A stretch of 59,650 bases of DNA from Clostridium sp. UBA4108 (GTDB lineage: Bacteria > Bacillota > Clostridia > Clostridiales > Clostridiaceae): positions 456,725 to 516,374 of the forward strand of contig DFXM01000020.1 in the NCBI GenBank assembly GCA_002381695.1, in the 5' to 3' direction. Position numbers and translations under genes: made by a program. The notes below the pieces were generated by a model. That model did no database searches, was not told the origin of the DNA, and saw only the letters and a program-made list of their open reading frames with translations. This document shows positions 53,013 to 59,650 of this stretch, one piece after another (position 1 is the stretch's first letter; each line of letters opens with the position of its first letter).

Positions 53013-54056
53013 ATGGAGTATGAATTATTGGAACAAAGAATTTTTTTACAGGACACTGAAGAGCGAAGCAAGTTAGAAAATCTTCTTAATAGCGAGGGGA
53101 TAAATTTAGATAAAAATATAGATTATACTATGGGTATTTATCATGATGACCAGCTTATAGCTACAGGTTCATTTTTTAAGAATATAGTTAAATGTGTGGC
53201 AGTGAGTTCAAAATATCAAGGTCTAGGAGTGCTGAATAAGGTTATTTCTCATTTAATGAATGAACAATACTTAAGAGGATATACACATACCTTTGTTTAC
53301 ACTAAATGTAATGCTGCAGAGCTGTTTAGTTATTTAGGGTTTTATGAGATTGCAAGAGTTAAAGATACAGTGGTGTTTATGGAGAATAAACCTGAGGGAA
53401 TACAGAGATATATAGAAGAACTTTCACAAAAAAGAGTGGATGGAAATTCCATAGCTTGTATAGTTATGAATGCAAATCCTTTTACTTTAGGACATCTGCA
53501 TCTTGTGGAGAAGGCTTCAAATGAAAACGATATATTACATATATTTGTAGTTTCCGAAGAAGCTTCAGTAATCCCATTTAAGATTAGATATGAGCTTATA
53601 AAAAAAGGAACTAGTCATTTAAAAAATGTTATTTTGCACAGTACATCTAACTATATAGTTTCACAGGCCACCTTTCCATCTTACTTTATTAAAGAAGAAA
53701 AGAATGTGGTAGAGGCACATGCAAGATTAGATTTAGAAATATTTACAAAATGTATTGTACCATGTCTTGGAATTAAAACACGATATGTGGGAGAAGAACC
53801 CTACTGCGAGGTAACTAAAACTTATAACAGTATTATGAGAGAAACATTAGAATGTAAAGGAATTCAATGTAAGATTATTCGAAGATTAGAGAATCAGGGA
53901 AATGGAATTAGTGCTTCAAGGGTTAGAGAACTTATTAAAAACGATGAAATTGAAGGTATAAAAGAATTAGTACCACTATCAACTTATGAATACTTTCAAT
54001 CTGAAGATGCAAAAGAGTTATTAAATAAAATTAAAATAAATATTGGAAGACATTAA
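53013..54056 (+). CDS. citC: CitC, [citrate lyase] ligase
   Basis: A protein of about 347 residues with an N-terminal GNAT-like domain (VAVSSKYQGLGVLNKVISHL) and a C-terminal nucleotidyltransferase domain containing NANPFTLGHLHLVEKAS (HxGH type) and GISASRVRELI. CitC acetylates the CitD prosthetic group with ATP and acetate, activating citrate lyase. The start at 53013 (MEYELLEQRIF) follows AGAGAGG; an upstream TTG would add nine residues. It heads the citCDEF run. Confidence 0.92.
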   Translation: MEYELLEQRIFLQDTEERSKLENLLNSEGINLDKNIDYTMGIYHDDQLIATGSFFKNIVKCVAVSSKYQGLGVLNKVISHLMNEQYLRGYTHTFVYTKCNAAELFSYLGFYEIARVKDTVVFMENKPEGIQRYIEELSQKRVDGNSIACIVMNANPFTLGHLHLVEKASNENDILHIFVVSEEASVIPFKIRYELIKKGTSHLKNVILHSTSNYIVSQATFPSYFIKEEKNVVEAHARLDLEIFTKCIVPCLGIKTRYVGEEPYCEVTKTYNSIMRETLECKGIQCKIIRRLENQGNGISASRVRELIKNDEIEGIKELVPLSTYEYFQSEDAKELLNKIKINIGRH

Positions 54057-54070
54057 CAAGGAGGATAATT

Positions 54071-54370
54071 ATGGAAGCTAAGAAAATTTCAATGGCAGGA
54101 ACTGTAGAATCTAGTGATATTCAAGTAATAATTGAGCCAAAAGAAGAGGGCGGAGTAGAAATACTGTTAAAAAGTGCAGTAGAAAAGCAATTTGGAAACC
54201 AGATCAGAAAGGTAATTATAGAGACTTTAGAAAAGTTAGAGATGAATAATGTAAGAATTATTGCCACAGATAAAGGTGCTTTAGATTGTACAATTAGAGC
54301 AAGAGTACAGGCAGCAGCTTTTAGGGCAGCAGGAATTCAACATAGTTATAATTGGGAGGTGATTGAATAA
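54071..54370 (+). CDS. citD: CitD, citrate lyase acyl carrier protein
   Basis: The 99-residue acyl carrier subunit has the opening ISMAGTVESSDIQVIIEP, in which a serine near residue 14 carries the dephospho-CoA-derived prosthetic group. The C-terminal DKGALDCTIRARVQAA is also typical. Length matches the family. AAGGAGG precedes the ATG. Its stop overlaps the first base of citE. Confidence 0.95.
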   Translation: MEAKKISMAGTVESSDIQVIIEPKEEGGVEILLKSAVEKQFGNQIRKVIIETLEKLEMNNVRIIATDKGALDCTIRARVQAAAFRAAGIQHSYNWEVIE

Positions 54371-55257
54371 TGGAACGTTTAAGAAGAACCATGATGTTTG
54401 TTCCAGGAAGCAATCCAAGTATGTTAAAAGAAGCATATATTTATGGAGCAGACTCACTAATGTTTGATTTAGAAGACGCTGTTGCAATTACAGAAAAAGA
54501 TACAGCTAGACTTTTAGTTCACAATGCTATTAAGACTATAGATTATGGAAATACAGAGATTATAGTAAGAATAAATGGTTTAGACACAATTTTTGGAAGA
54601 GATGATATTGAAGCAGTGGTTAGAGCTGGAGTAGATGTAATAAGACTACCAAAAACAGAAACTAAACAAGATATATTAGATGTTGAAGCAGTTATAGAAG
54701 AAGTAGAAGTAAAAATTGGAAGAGAAGTAGGGTCAACTAAAATGATGGCAGCTATTGAAAGTCCTATTGGTGTTATCAATGCTTATGATATAGCTACTGC
54801 TAGTAAGAGATTAATTGGTATAGCTCTAGGAGCAGAGGATTATGTTACAAATCTAAAAACTAAGAGATATCCAAATGGAATGGAGCTTTTAGCAGCAAGA
54901 ACTCAAATCGTTATAGCAGCAAGAGCAGCTGGTATTTATGCTATAGATACAGTTTATACAGATGTAGATAATGAAGAAGGCTTTAGAAATGAAGTAGAAT
55001 TGATTAAGCAATTAGGATTTGATGGTAAGTCTGTAATTAATCCTAGACAAATACCTATTGTTAATGAAATTTATACTCCAGCACCAGAAGAAATTAAAAA
55101 ATCAATAAACATCGTAAATGCAGCTAGAGACGCAGCAGAAAAAGGTTTAGGAGTTATATCTCTTAATGGTAAAATGATCGATAAACCTATCGTAGATAGA
55201 GCAGACAGAGTGCTTCAATTAGCTAAGGCTGCAGGTGTATATAAGGAGGAAGTTTAG
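54370..55257 (+). CDS. citE: CitE, citrate lyase beta subunit
   Basis: The 295-residue protein has the CitE landmarks RRTMMFVPGSNPSML, SLMFDLEDAV (metal aspartate and glutamate), VRINGLDT, MAAIESPIGVINAYDIA and GALGAEDY-like IALGAEDYVTN. It cleaves citryl-ACP to oxaloacetate and acetyl-ACP. The start overlaps the citD stop. GGGAGGTG precedes the ATG. Confidence 0.95.
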   Translation: MERLRRTMMFVPGSNPSMLKEAYIYGADSLMFDLEDAVAITEKDTARLLVHNAIKTIDYGNTEIIVRINGLDTIFGRDDIEAVVRAGVDVIRLPKTETKQDILDVEAVIEEVEVKIGREVGSTKMMAAIESPIGVINAYDIATASKRLIGIALGAEDYVTNLKTKRYPNGMELLAARTQIVIAARAAGIYAIDTVYTDVDNEEGFRNEVELIKQLGFDGKSVINPRQIPIVNEIYTPAPEEIKKSINIVNAARDAAEKGLGVISLNGKMIDKPIVDRADRVLQLAKAAGVYKEEV

Positions 55258-55258
55258 G

Positions 55259-56791
55259 ATGAAAAACAGTATATCTAGAGAAATCCCAGATGAAATTTTA
55301 AACGGAAAAAAAGTCTTCGCTGGTCAATTTGCAAATTGTGAAGAAATAGTTACTGTAGGTAGAAAAGTTAAACCAGTTATACCAGGAGAGAATAAACTTT
55401 TATCAAGTATTGAAGAAGCTATTGAGAAAACAGGATTAAAAGATGGCATGACTATATCCTTCCATCACCATTTTAGAGAGGGAGATTATATATTAAATAC
55501 AGTATTAGAGACTATTGCTAAACTAGGAATAAAAAATCTAACTGTAGCATCTAGTTCTTTAGCTAGTGTACACGCTCCATTAATAGAACATATTAAAAGT
55601 GGTGTAGTTACTAAAGTTACTACTAGTGGATTAAGAGGAAAATTAGCAGAAGAAATTTCTAATGGTTTAATGGATGAGCCAGTAATAATTAGATCTCACG
55701 GTGGAAGGGCTAGAGCAATTGAATCTGGAGAGATAAAAATAGATGTAGCATTTTTAGGTGCACCTTCTTCAGATGAATACGGAAATGCTAGTGGTTCAAG
55801 AGGAAAAGCAAACTGTGGTTCATTAGGGTATGCAAAGATAGATGCTAAATATGCAGATAAAGTTGTTATTATCACAGACTATCTTGTGGATTTCCCAAAC
55901 AGTCCTGCAAGCATAGACCAAAGGGATGTAGATTATGTAGTAAAAGTTGATGCTATAGGAGATCCAGCAGGTATAGCTTCAGGTGCTACTAGATTCACAA
56001 AAAATCCAAAAGAATTACTTATTGCAGAATATGCAAGTAAGGCTATAATCGAATCTGGATATTTTAAAGAGGGATTCTCTTTCCAAACAGGAACTGGTGG
56101 ATCTACACTAGCTGTAAGTAGATTCTTAAGAGATGAAATGATAAAGAAAGATATTAAAGCTAGCTTCGCATTAGGTGGTATAACTAAGCCAATGGTAGAG
56201 ATGTATGAAGAAGGTCTTATAAAAAATATCTTTGATGTACAAGACTTTGATTTAGTAGGAGCAGAATCTATTAGTAGAAATACAATGCACCATGAAATAG
56301 ACTCTTCATTCTATGCAAATCCTCATAATAAAGGATGTATAGCTAATAAACTTGATGTAGTAGTTTTATCAGCACTAGAAATAGATACTGACTTTAACGT
56401 TAATGTTATGACTGGATCTGATGGAGTGCTAAGAGGGGCTTCAGGTGGACATTGCGACACTGCAGCTAGTGCAAAACTAACAATGATTGTTGGACCATTA
56501 ATGCGTGGAAGAATACCAACTGTGGTTGATTCAGTTAACACAGTAATTACTCCAGGTGAGAGTGTAGATTTATTAGTTACAGAGTTTGGTATTGCAATAA
56601 ATCCAAGAAGAGCAGATTTAATTGAAGCTTATAAAAATAGCTCTGTACCAGTTTATACTATTGAAGAGCTCAAAGAGAAAGCAGAATCTGTAGTAGGAGT
56701 TCCAGAAAAGATACAATATGATGATAAAGTAGTTGCTATAGTAGAATATAGAGATGGAACAGTTATAGATGTAGTAAGAAAATTAAAGTAA
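55259..56791 (+). CDS. citF: CitF, citrate lyase alpha subunit
   Basis: The 510-residue protein is the citrate:acetyl-ACP transferase subunit, with GMTISFHHHFREGDYILNTV, FLGAPSSDEYGNASG, SFQTGTGGSTLAVSRFLRDE and GASGGHCDTAASAKLTM. It swaps citrate for acetate on CitD before CitE cleaves it. AAGGAGGAAG lies before the ATG at 55259, two bases after the citE stop; a longer GTG form is less likely. No oxaloacetate decarboxylase gene follows in the window. Confidence 0.95.
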   Translation: MKNSISREIPDEILNGKKVFAGQFANCEEIVTVGRKVKPVIPGENKLLSSIEEAIEKTGLKDGMTISFHHHFREGDYILNTVLETIAKLGIKNLTVASSSLASVHAPLIEHIKSGVVTKVTTSGLRGKLAEEISNGLMDEPVIIRSHGGRARAIESGEIKIDVAFLGAPSSDEYGNASGSRGKANCGSLGYAKIDAKYADKVVIITDYLVDFPNSPASIDQRDVDYVVKVDAIGDPAGIASGATRFTKNPKELLIAEYASKAIIESGYFKEGFSFQTGTGGSTLAVSRFLRDEMIKKDIKASFALGGITKPMVEMYEEGLIKNIFDVQDFDLVGAESISRNTMHHEIDSSFYANPHNKGCIANKLDVVVLSALEIDTDFNVNVMTGSDGVLRGASGGHCDTAASAKLTMIVGPLMRGRIPTVVDSVNTVITPGESVDLLVTEFGIAINPRRADLIEAYKNSSVPVYTIEELKEKAESVVGVPEKIQYDDKVVAIVEYRDGTVIDVVRKLK

Positions 56792-56802
56792 TGCTAGTAT
56801 CA

Positions 56803-56940
56803 TTGGACTTCATAGTATAAATCTCCTCTAGAATAATACCCATAGGGGTATAAATAATTAAAGTTTAGATTTCAGCAGTTTAAACATATGTTTCACTTAT
56901 GAGTCATTTTAAATAGTGAATCTATTGAAGTCCATTTTAA
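56803..56940. repeat. Long-range inverted repeat and direct repeat after citF
   Basis: TGGACTTCA near 56803 and TGAAGTCCA near 56926 are 9-bp complements about 110 bp apart. The phrase CATTTTAAATAGT occurs twice near the right arm, and a small hairpin (TACCCATAGGGGTA) lies inside. The stretch could be a relic of a mobile element or a structured 3' region. No ORF is visible. Confidence 0.35.
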
Positions 56941-56948
56941 ATAGTAAT

Positions 56949-56985
56949 AAAACAGCTCCTTTAGTCAAATAGGAGCTGTTTTGTT
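56949..56985. terminator. Bidirectional terminator
   Basis: AAAACAGCTCCT (56949-56960) and AGGAGCTGTTTT (56971-56982) are perfect 12-bp arms between citF and the convergent DUF1893 gene. Confidence 0.85.
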
Positions 56986-57425
56986 TATATATTTTTCATC
57001 TTATCTCTTTTTAGAATAAACTCATTTATAGTACCTATTCCTTCATTAACATCAAGTATTCCTTCTAAGGATTGTTCCATTGGACATTGACCATCCTTTT
57101 TTCTATTTTCTATATAGGGAACTATGTGTCCATATTCAACTTCAATGTTATAGTGCTTTAATATATCAAGAGAAGTCTCACTTATTATGTCGGTATATAT
57201 ATAAGAGACTCCTAAATATATAGCAAGAAAAGCAGAGGCTCTACCTATTATTTTATCTCCTAGATGAATATATCCACCAGTTAACTGATTATAAGATTTA
57301 ATATAGTTATATAGAGGGGCAATTCCCTTTTCAAAGGAAGTCATTATAATATTTCCATCTTTTAAAAGCACACAGCTATATTGATTTTCATTAAGTAGTT
57401 TTTTTATATTATACTTATCTACCAT
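56985..57425 (-). CDS. DUF1893 protein
   Basis: A protein of about 146 residues with the DUF1893 pattern as I recall it: LLNENQYSCVLLKDGNIIMT, KGIAPLYNYI, AFLAIYLGVSYIYTDIISE and NRKKDGQCPMEQSLEGI. The fold is thought to resemble cytidine deaminases; PMEQ follows the cysteine, as in that loop. The function is unknown. The start at 57425 follows GGGGTGGGTG. It stands alone between a terminator and the XRE gene. Confidence 0.8.
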   Translation of the reverse strand: MVDKYNIKKLLNENQYSCVLLKDGNIIMTSFEKGIAPLYNYIKSYNQLTGGYIHLGDKIIGRASAFLAIYLGVSYIYTDIISETSLDILKHYNIEVEYGHIVPYIENRKKDGQCPMEQSLEGILDVNEGIGTINEFILKRDKMKNI

Positions 57426-57552
57426 AAACACCCACCCCTTTAATAGTATTATAATACTTTTTTAAAGTTTAATGAAGAGGAACTTATGGAAAAATATGAA
57501 AAAAATTAAACATCAAAAATTTATAGCATCCGAAGGGAAATAAGTAGACTAA

Positions 57553-58407
57553 TCAGTTGTTTTTTAAAGATGCCGAATTATTTCCGTGATTTATATAGCC
57601 TTCTATAAAGTTGTAGGCTTTTTCATCTTCGGAAAGGGAAATTTTAATATTACCAAAAGAATTACTATCTACATGGAAGCTTAATAAAGATTTCAATTTA
57701 TCATAATATAACTCACGATTTATTCTAGTTTTACTGAAGAGTAGTTTTTGGCAACAGGGCTTACTATTAGCATCTGAAGGAAGTGATAGCATAGCCAACC
57801 CCCCAGAATATTTGTTTATGTTTACATTTGGTTTAATCATTGAAATATAAGCATTACCATCATTAATACTATGGAAATTAAAAGATACTAATTTATCATC
57901 TATAAAATACTCTCCTGAAAAGCATTTTACTACCACATCATCTGAAAGTATTTTAAATGTAACTTCATCTCTAGAAAATTCTATTACTCCCTCATGGAGA
58001 GCTCCTTCCTTTATCATATTAGTTACGAAGAAATACACATAATATTTATTTTCAAAAATTACTTCATATAAGGAGTGTTTGCTTTCTAATTTGTGTATAT
58101 CTAAAGAAGTTAATGGAATAGTTAAAAATTTATTTAGATTAATGTTATATACCTGACAAATATATATTAAAGTTTCTATAGAAGGAAAAGCTTCACCAGA
58201 TTTATATTTAGATAATAAATCCTGAGATATTCCTATTTTTTTAGCTAGTTCCTTTTGTGTTCCCTCAAATTGAATAAGTTTTTTTAAATTACCTGTAAAT
58301 ATTTTTAGAGTTTTTTCATATATATTGTTCTTTATAGATTTTACAGCATTAAGTTCAGCACAGGTGGTATTAGTCTTATACCTTGTTTCTTTGTTGTTCA
58401 AATTCAA
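57553..58407 (-). CDS. XRE-family regulator with an unrecognised C-terminal domain
   Basis: The 284-residue protein has a Cro/CI-type helix-turn-helix near residues 50-100 (TQKELAKKIGISQDLLSKYK then PSIETLIYICQVYNINLNKF). The following 180 residues appear to be mainly beta strands and match no family I know (KYYVYFFVTNMIKEGALHEG, KPCCQKLLFSKTRINRELYY). That part may bind a signal. Three phased palindromes lie right upstream, so autoregulation is likely. It is divergent from mraY. Confidence 0.8.
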   Translation of the reverse strand: MNLNNKETRYKTNTTCAELNAVKSIKNNIYEKTLKIFTGNLKKLIQFEGTQKELAKKIGISQDLLSKYKSGEAFPSIETLIYICQVYNINLNKFLTIPLTSLDIHKLESKHSLYEVIFENKYYVYFFVTNMIKEGALHEGVIEFSRDEVTFKILSDDVVVKCFSGEYFIDDKLVSFNFHSINDGNAYISMIKPNVNINKYSGGLAMLSLPSDANSKPCCQKLLFSKTRINRELYYDKLKSLLSFHVDSNSFGNIKISLSEDEKAYNFIEGYINHGNNSASLKNN

Positions 58408-58421
58408 AACACCTCATATTC

Positions 58422-58478
58422 TAGAATAGTATTCAAAAAAGTTGAATATTATTCAAGTAAATATCTTATATTATTCAA
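58422..58478. promoter_or_regulatory. Three phased operator-like sites between the XRE gene and mraY
   Basis: TAGAATAGTATTCAA (58422-58436), TTGAATATTATTCAA (58442-58456, a perfect palindrome about its centre) and TCTTATATTATTCAA (58464-58478) share the TATTCAA half-site. Their centres are 20 and 22 bp apart, about two helical turns, so all lie on one face of the DNA. They begin 15 bp upstream of the XRE start. Confidence 0.65.
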
Positions 58479-58632
58479 GTCTGTTAGATATACTTATATA
58501 CTCATTGAGTTTAGTTAACAAATAAATTATGATAAAAGTAAGTTTGAGTTTAAAATTTGTTAATTAGATTTTAAAGTTTTAATAACAGATTGTCAAATTA
58601 TATAGAGTAAATTTTAGGAAGGAATGCTCAGT

Positions 58633-59589
58633 ATGGAAAAATTGATTTATGCAATATTAATTTCATTTTTAGTAGCTACCATAGTAGGATGGGTTTTAAT
58701 TCCTATACTTAGAAAATTAAAGCTAGGTCAACATATAAGAGAAGAAGGAATACAAAGTCATAAAAAGAAGGCAGGAACACCTACATTTGGAGGAATAATT
58801 TTTATCGTGTCTACTGCTGTAACCATGTTATTAATATTTAGAAATTTTAATAGTGAAGGGCTTATGGCGTTAACTTCACTTGTAACTTTTGGATTAGTTG
58901 GATTTCTTGATGACACTCTAAAGACTGTACATAAAAACAATTTAGGATTGAAATCTATGGAAAAATTTATATTACTACTTATTCCAGCCTGTATTTTTTC
59001 ATATTATGCATATAAAAATCCAGCAATAGGATCTTTTATAATACTGCCTTTTAGCAACATGAGCTTAAATTTAGGAGTTTTATATATTCCATTTACTATA
59101 TTTTTTTACACTTGCACAACTAATGCAGTTAATTTTACAGATGGCTTAGATGGGCTTGCAACTTCTATAACCATATTAGTAATGACTTTTTTTACAATAG
59201 TGAGTTTTTCAATGGGAAGATATTCCTTAGCTATGTTTTGTGGTATATTAGCTGGTTCTCTATTAGGTTTCTTAAGATATAATGTTTATCCGGCCAGGGT
59301 CATTATGGGAGACATAGGATCTTTAGCGCTAGGTGGAGCTGTAGCAACCGTTGCAATAATACTTAAAATGCATCTTATAATTTTATTAGTTGGAGGAATA
59401 TATGTTATAGAAGCTATGTCCACAGCTATACAAATATCTTGGTTTAAAATCACAGGAAAAAGAGTATTTAAAATGGCGCCAATCCATCATTCCTTTGAAT
59501 TATCAGGATGGCATGAGGTTAAAATAGTAACAGTGTTTTCAATTGTGACTACGGTACTTTGCATAATTGGATTTTTAGCATTACTCTAA
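58633..59589 (+). CDS. mraY: MraY-like phospho-MurNAc-pentapeptide transferase
   Basis: The protein of about 318 residues has ten or so membrane helices and MraY landmarks: KKKAGTPTFGGIIF, FLDDTLKTVHKNNLGL, NAVNFTDGLDGLATS, MGDIGSLALGG and a late MAPIHHSFELSGW. It makes lipid I from UDP-MurNAc-pentapeptide and undecaprenyl phosphate. The HHSFE motif favours MraY over WecA/TagO. The ATG at 58633 is 8 bp after AGGAAGGA; the ATG at 58624 is too close. No other cell-wall gene is adjacent in this window, so this copy is isolated from dcw-type neighbours. Confidence 0.9.
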   Translation: MEKLIYAILISFLVATIVGWVLIPILRKLKLGQHIREEGIQSHKKKAGTPTFGGIIFIVSTAVTMLLIFRNFNSEGLMALTSLVTFGLVGFLDDTLKTVHKNNLGLKSMEKFILLLIPACIFSYYAYKNPAIGSFIILPFSNMSLNLGVLYIPFTIFFYTCTTNAVNFTDGLDGLATSITILVMTFFTIVSFSMGRYSLAMFCGILAGSLLGFLRYNVYPARVIMGDIGSLALGGAVATVAIILKMHLIILLVGGIYVIEAMSTAIQISWFKITGKRVFKMAPIHHSFELSGWHEVKIVTVFSIVTTVLCIIGFLALL

Positions 59590-59650
59590 ATAAGTTACGA
59601 AGTAACTTATTTAGTGAATTGCACCAAAGGTGCAGAGAATTGTGCCATAG
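59587..59650. repeat. Tandem hairpins at the mraY 3' end (continues past the window)
   Basis: TAAATAAGTTAC-GAA-GTAACTTATTTA (59587-59613) is a perfect 12-bp stem containing the mraY stop codon. TGCACC-AAA-GGTGCA (59620-59634) follows, and TGTGCC-ATAG at the edge looks like the first half of a third. The loops are three bases long. The wording TAAAT...ATTTAGTGAA also occurs, on the minus strand, at the tldE end near 28060-28080. Confidence 0.65.

Overview
The window is AT-rich, with strong AGGAGG-type ribosome sites, short intergenic gaps and gene content typical of an anaerobic, amino-acid-fermenting, spore-forming Firmicute. A complete Stickland D-proline reductase locus, a citrate lyase locus and a PdaB-like deacetylase point to Clostridium (perhaps the C. 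sporogenes / proteolytic C. botulinum neighbourhood). The species cannot be fixed from sequence reading alone. I see no rRNA, tRNA, CRISPR array or complete insertion sequence.

Layout. 0.2-3.6 kb: a tandem-repeat protein, a MoxR-type AAA+ ATPase and a metallopeptidase-like VWA protein. 3.6-8.1 kb: small accessory genes (acetyltransferases, TIGR04076, peptidase E, CPBP protease, Nudix) with a decayed flavodoxin-like gene. 8.1-17.0 kb: the proline reductase locus, prdR, prdC, prdA, a small conserved ORF, prdB (in-frame UGA for selenocysteine), prdD, prdE and prdF. A sigma-54 promoter and two upstream palindromes lie between prdR and prdC. 17.2-18.4 kb: an amidohydrolase with its own promoter. 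18.7-21.3 kb: a TldD/TldE pair. 22.3-24.7 kb: an ABC-F protein behind a leader-peptide attenuator. 25.0-26.7 kb: a chemoreceptor broken by a stop codon. 28.1-30.7 kb: a second TldD/TldE pair, divergent from a heterodimeric ABC exporter (31.2-34.7 kb) that has its own leader-peptide attenuator. 34.7-40.7 kb: housekeeping genes (HAD phosphatase, NrnA-like DHH protein, DEAD-box helicase, amidohydrolase, deacetylase). 40.9-44.4 kb: a GlnK/GlnL-like two-component system with a GltS glutamate carrier. 44.5-49.6 kb: a lipoprotein, an NrtR-like Nudix protein and a divergent two-component pair. 49.8-56.8 kb: citrate uptake and citrate lyase (CitMHS, GntR regulator, CitG, CitC, CitD, CitE, CitF). 57-59.6 kb: a DUF1893 protein, an XRE regulator with three phased operator-like sites, and an isolated MraY.

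How the parts fit. PrdF makes D-proline from L-proline, PrdA/PrdB reduce it, PrdC probably delivers electrons, and PrdR with sigma-54 switches the operon. PrdD and PrdE together are a split copy of PrdA, divided at the position where PrdA has its predicted self-cleavage cysteine. CitMHS imports citrate, CitG and CitC build and acetylate the CitD prosthetic group, and CitE/CitF split citrate.

The most interesting non-coding signal is a pair of look-alike regulatory modules, before the ABC-F gene and before the ABC exporter. Each has a promoter, a short ORF with a strong ribosome site, and two tandem terminators whose stems share the same sequence, so the 3' arm of the first can pair with the 5' arm of the second. 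This fits drug-sensing ribosome-mediated attenuation. A second unusual signal is a family of tandem small hairpins that abut gene 3' ends at 27.9-28.1 kb and at the window's right edge.
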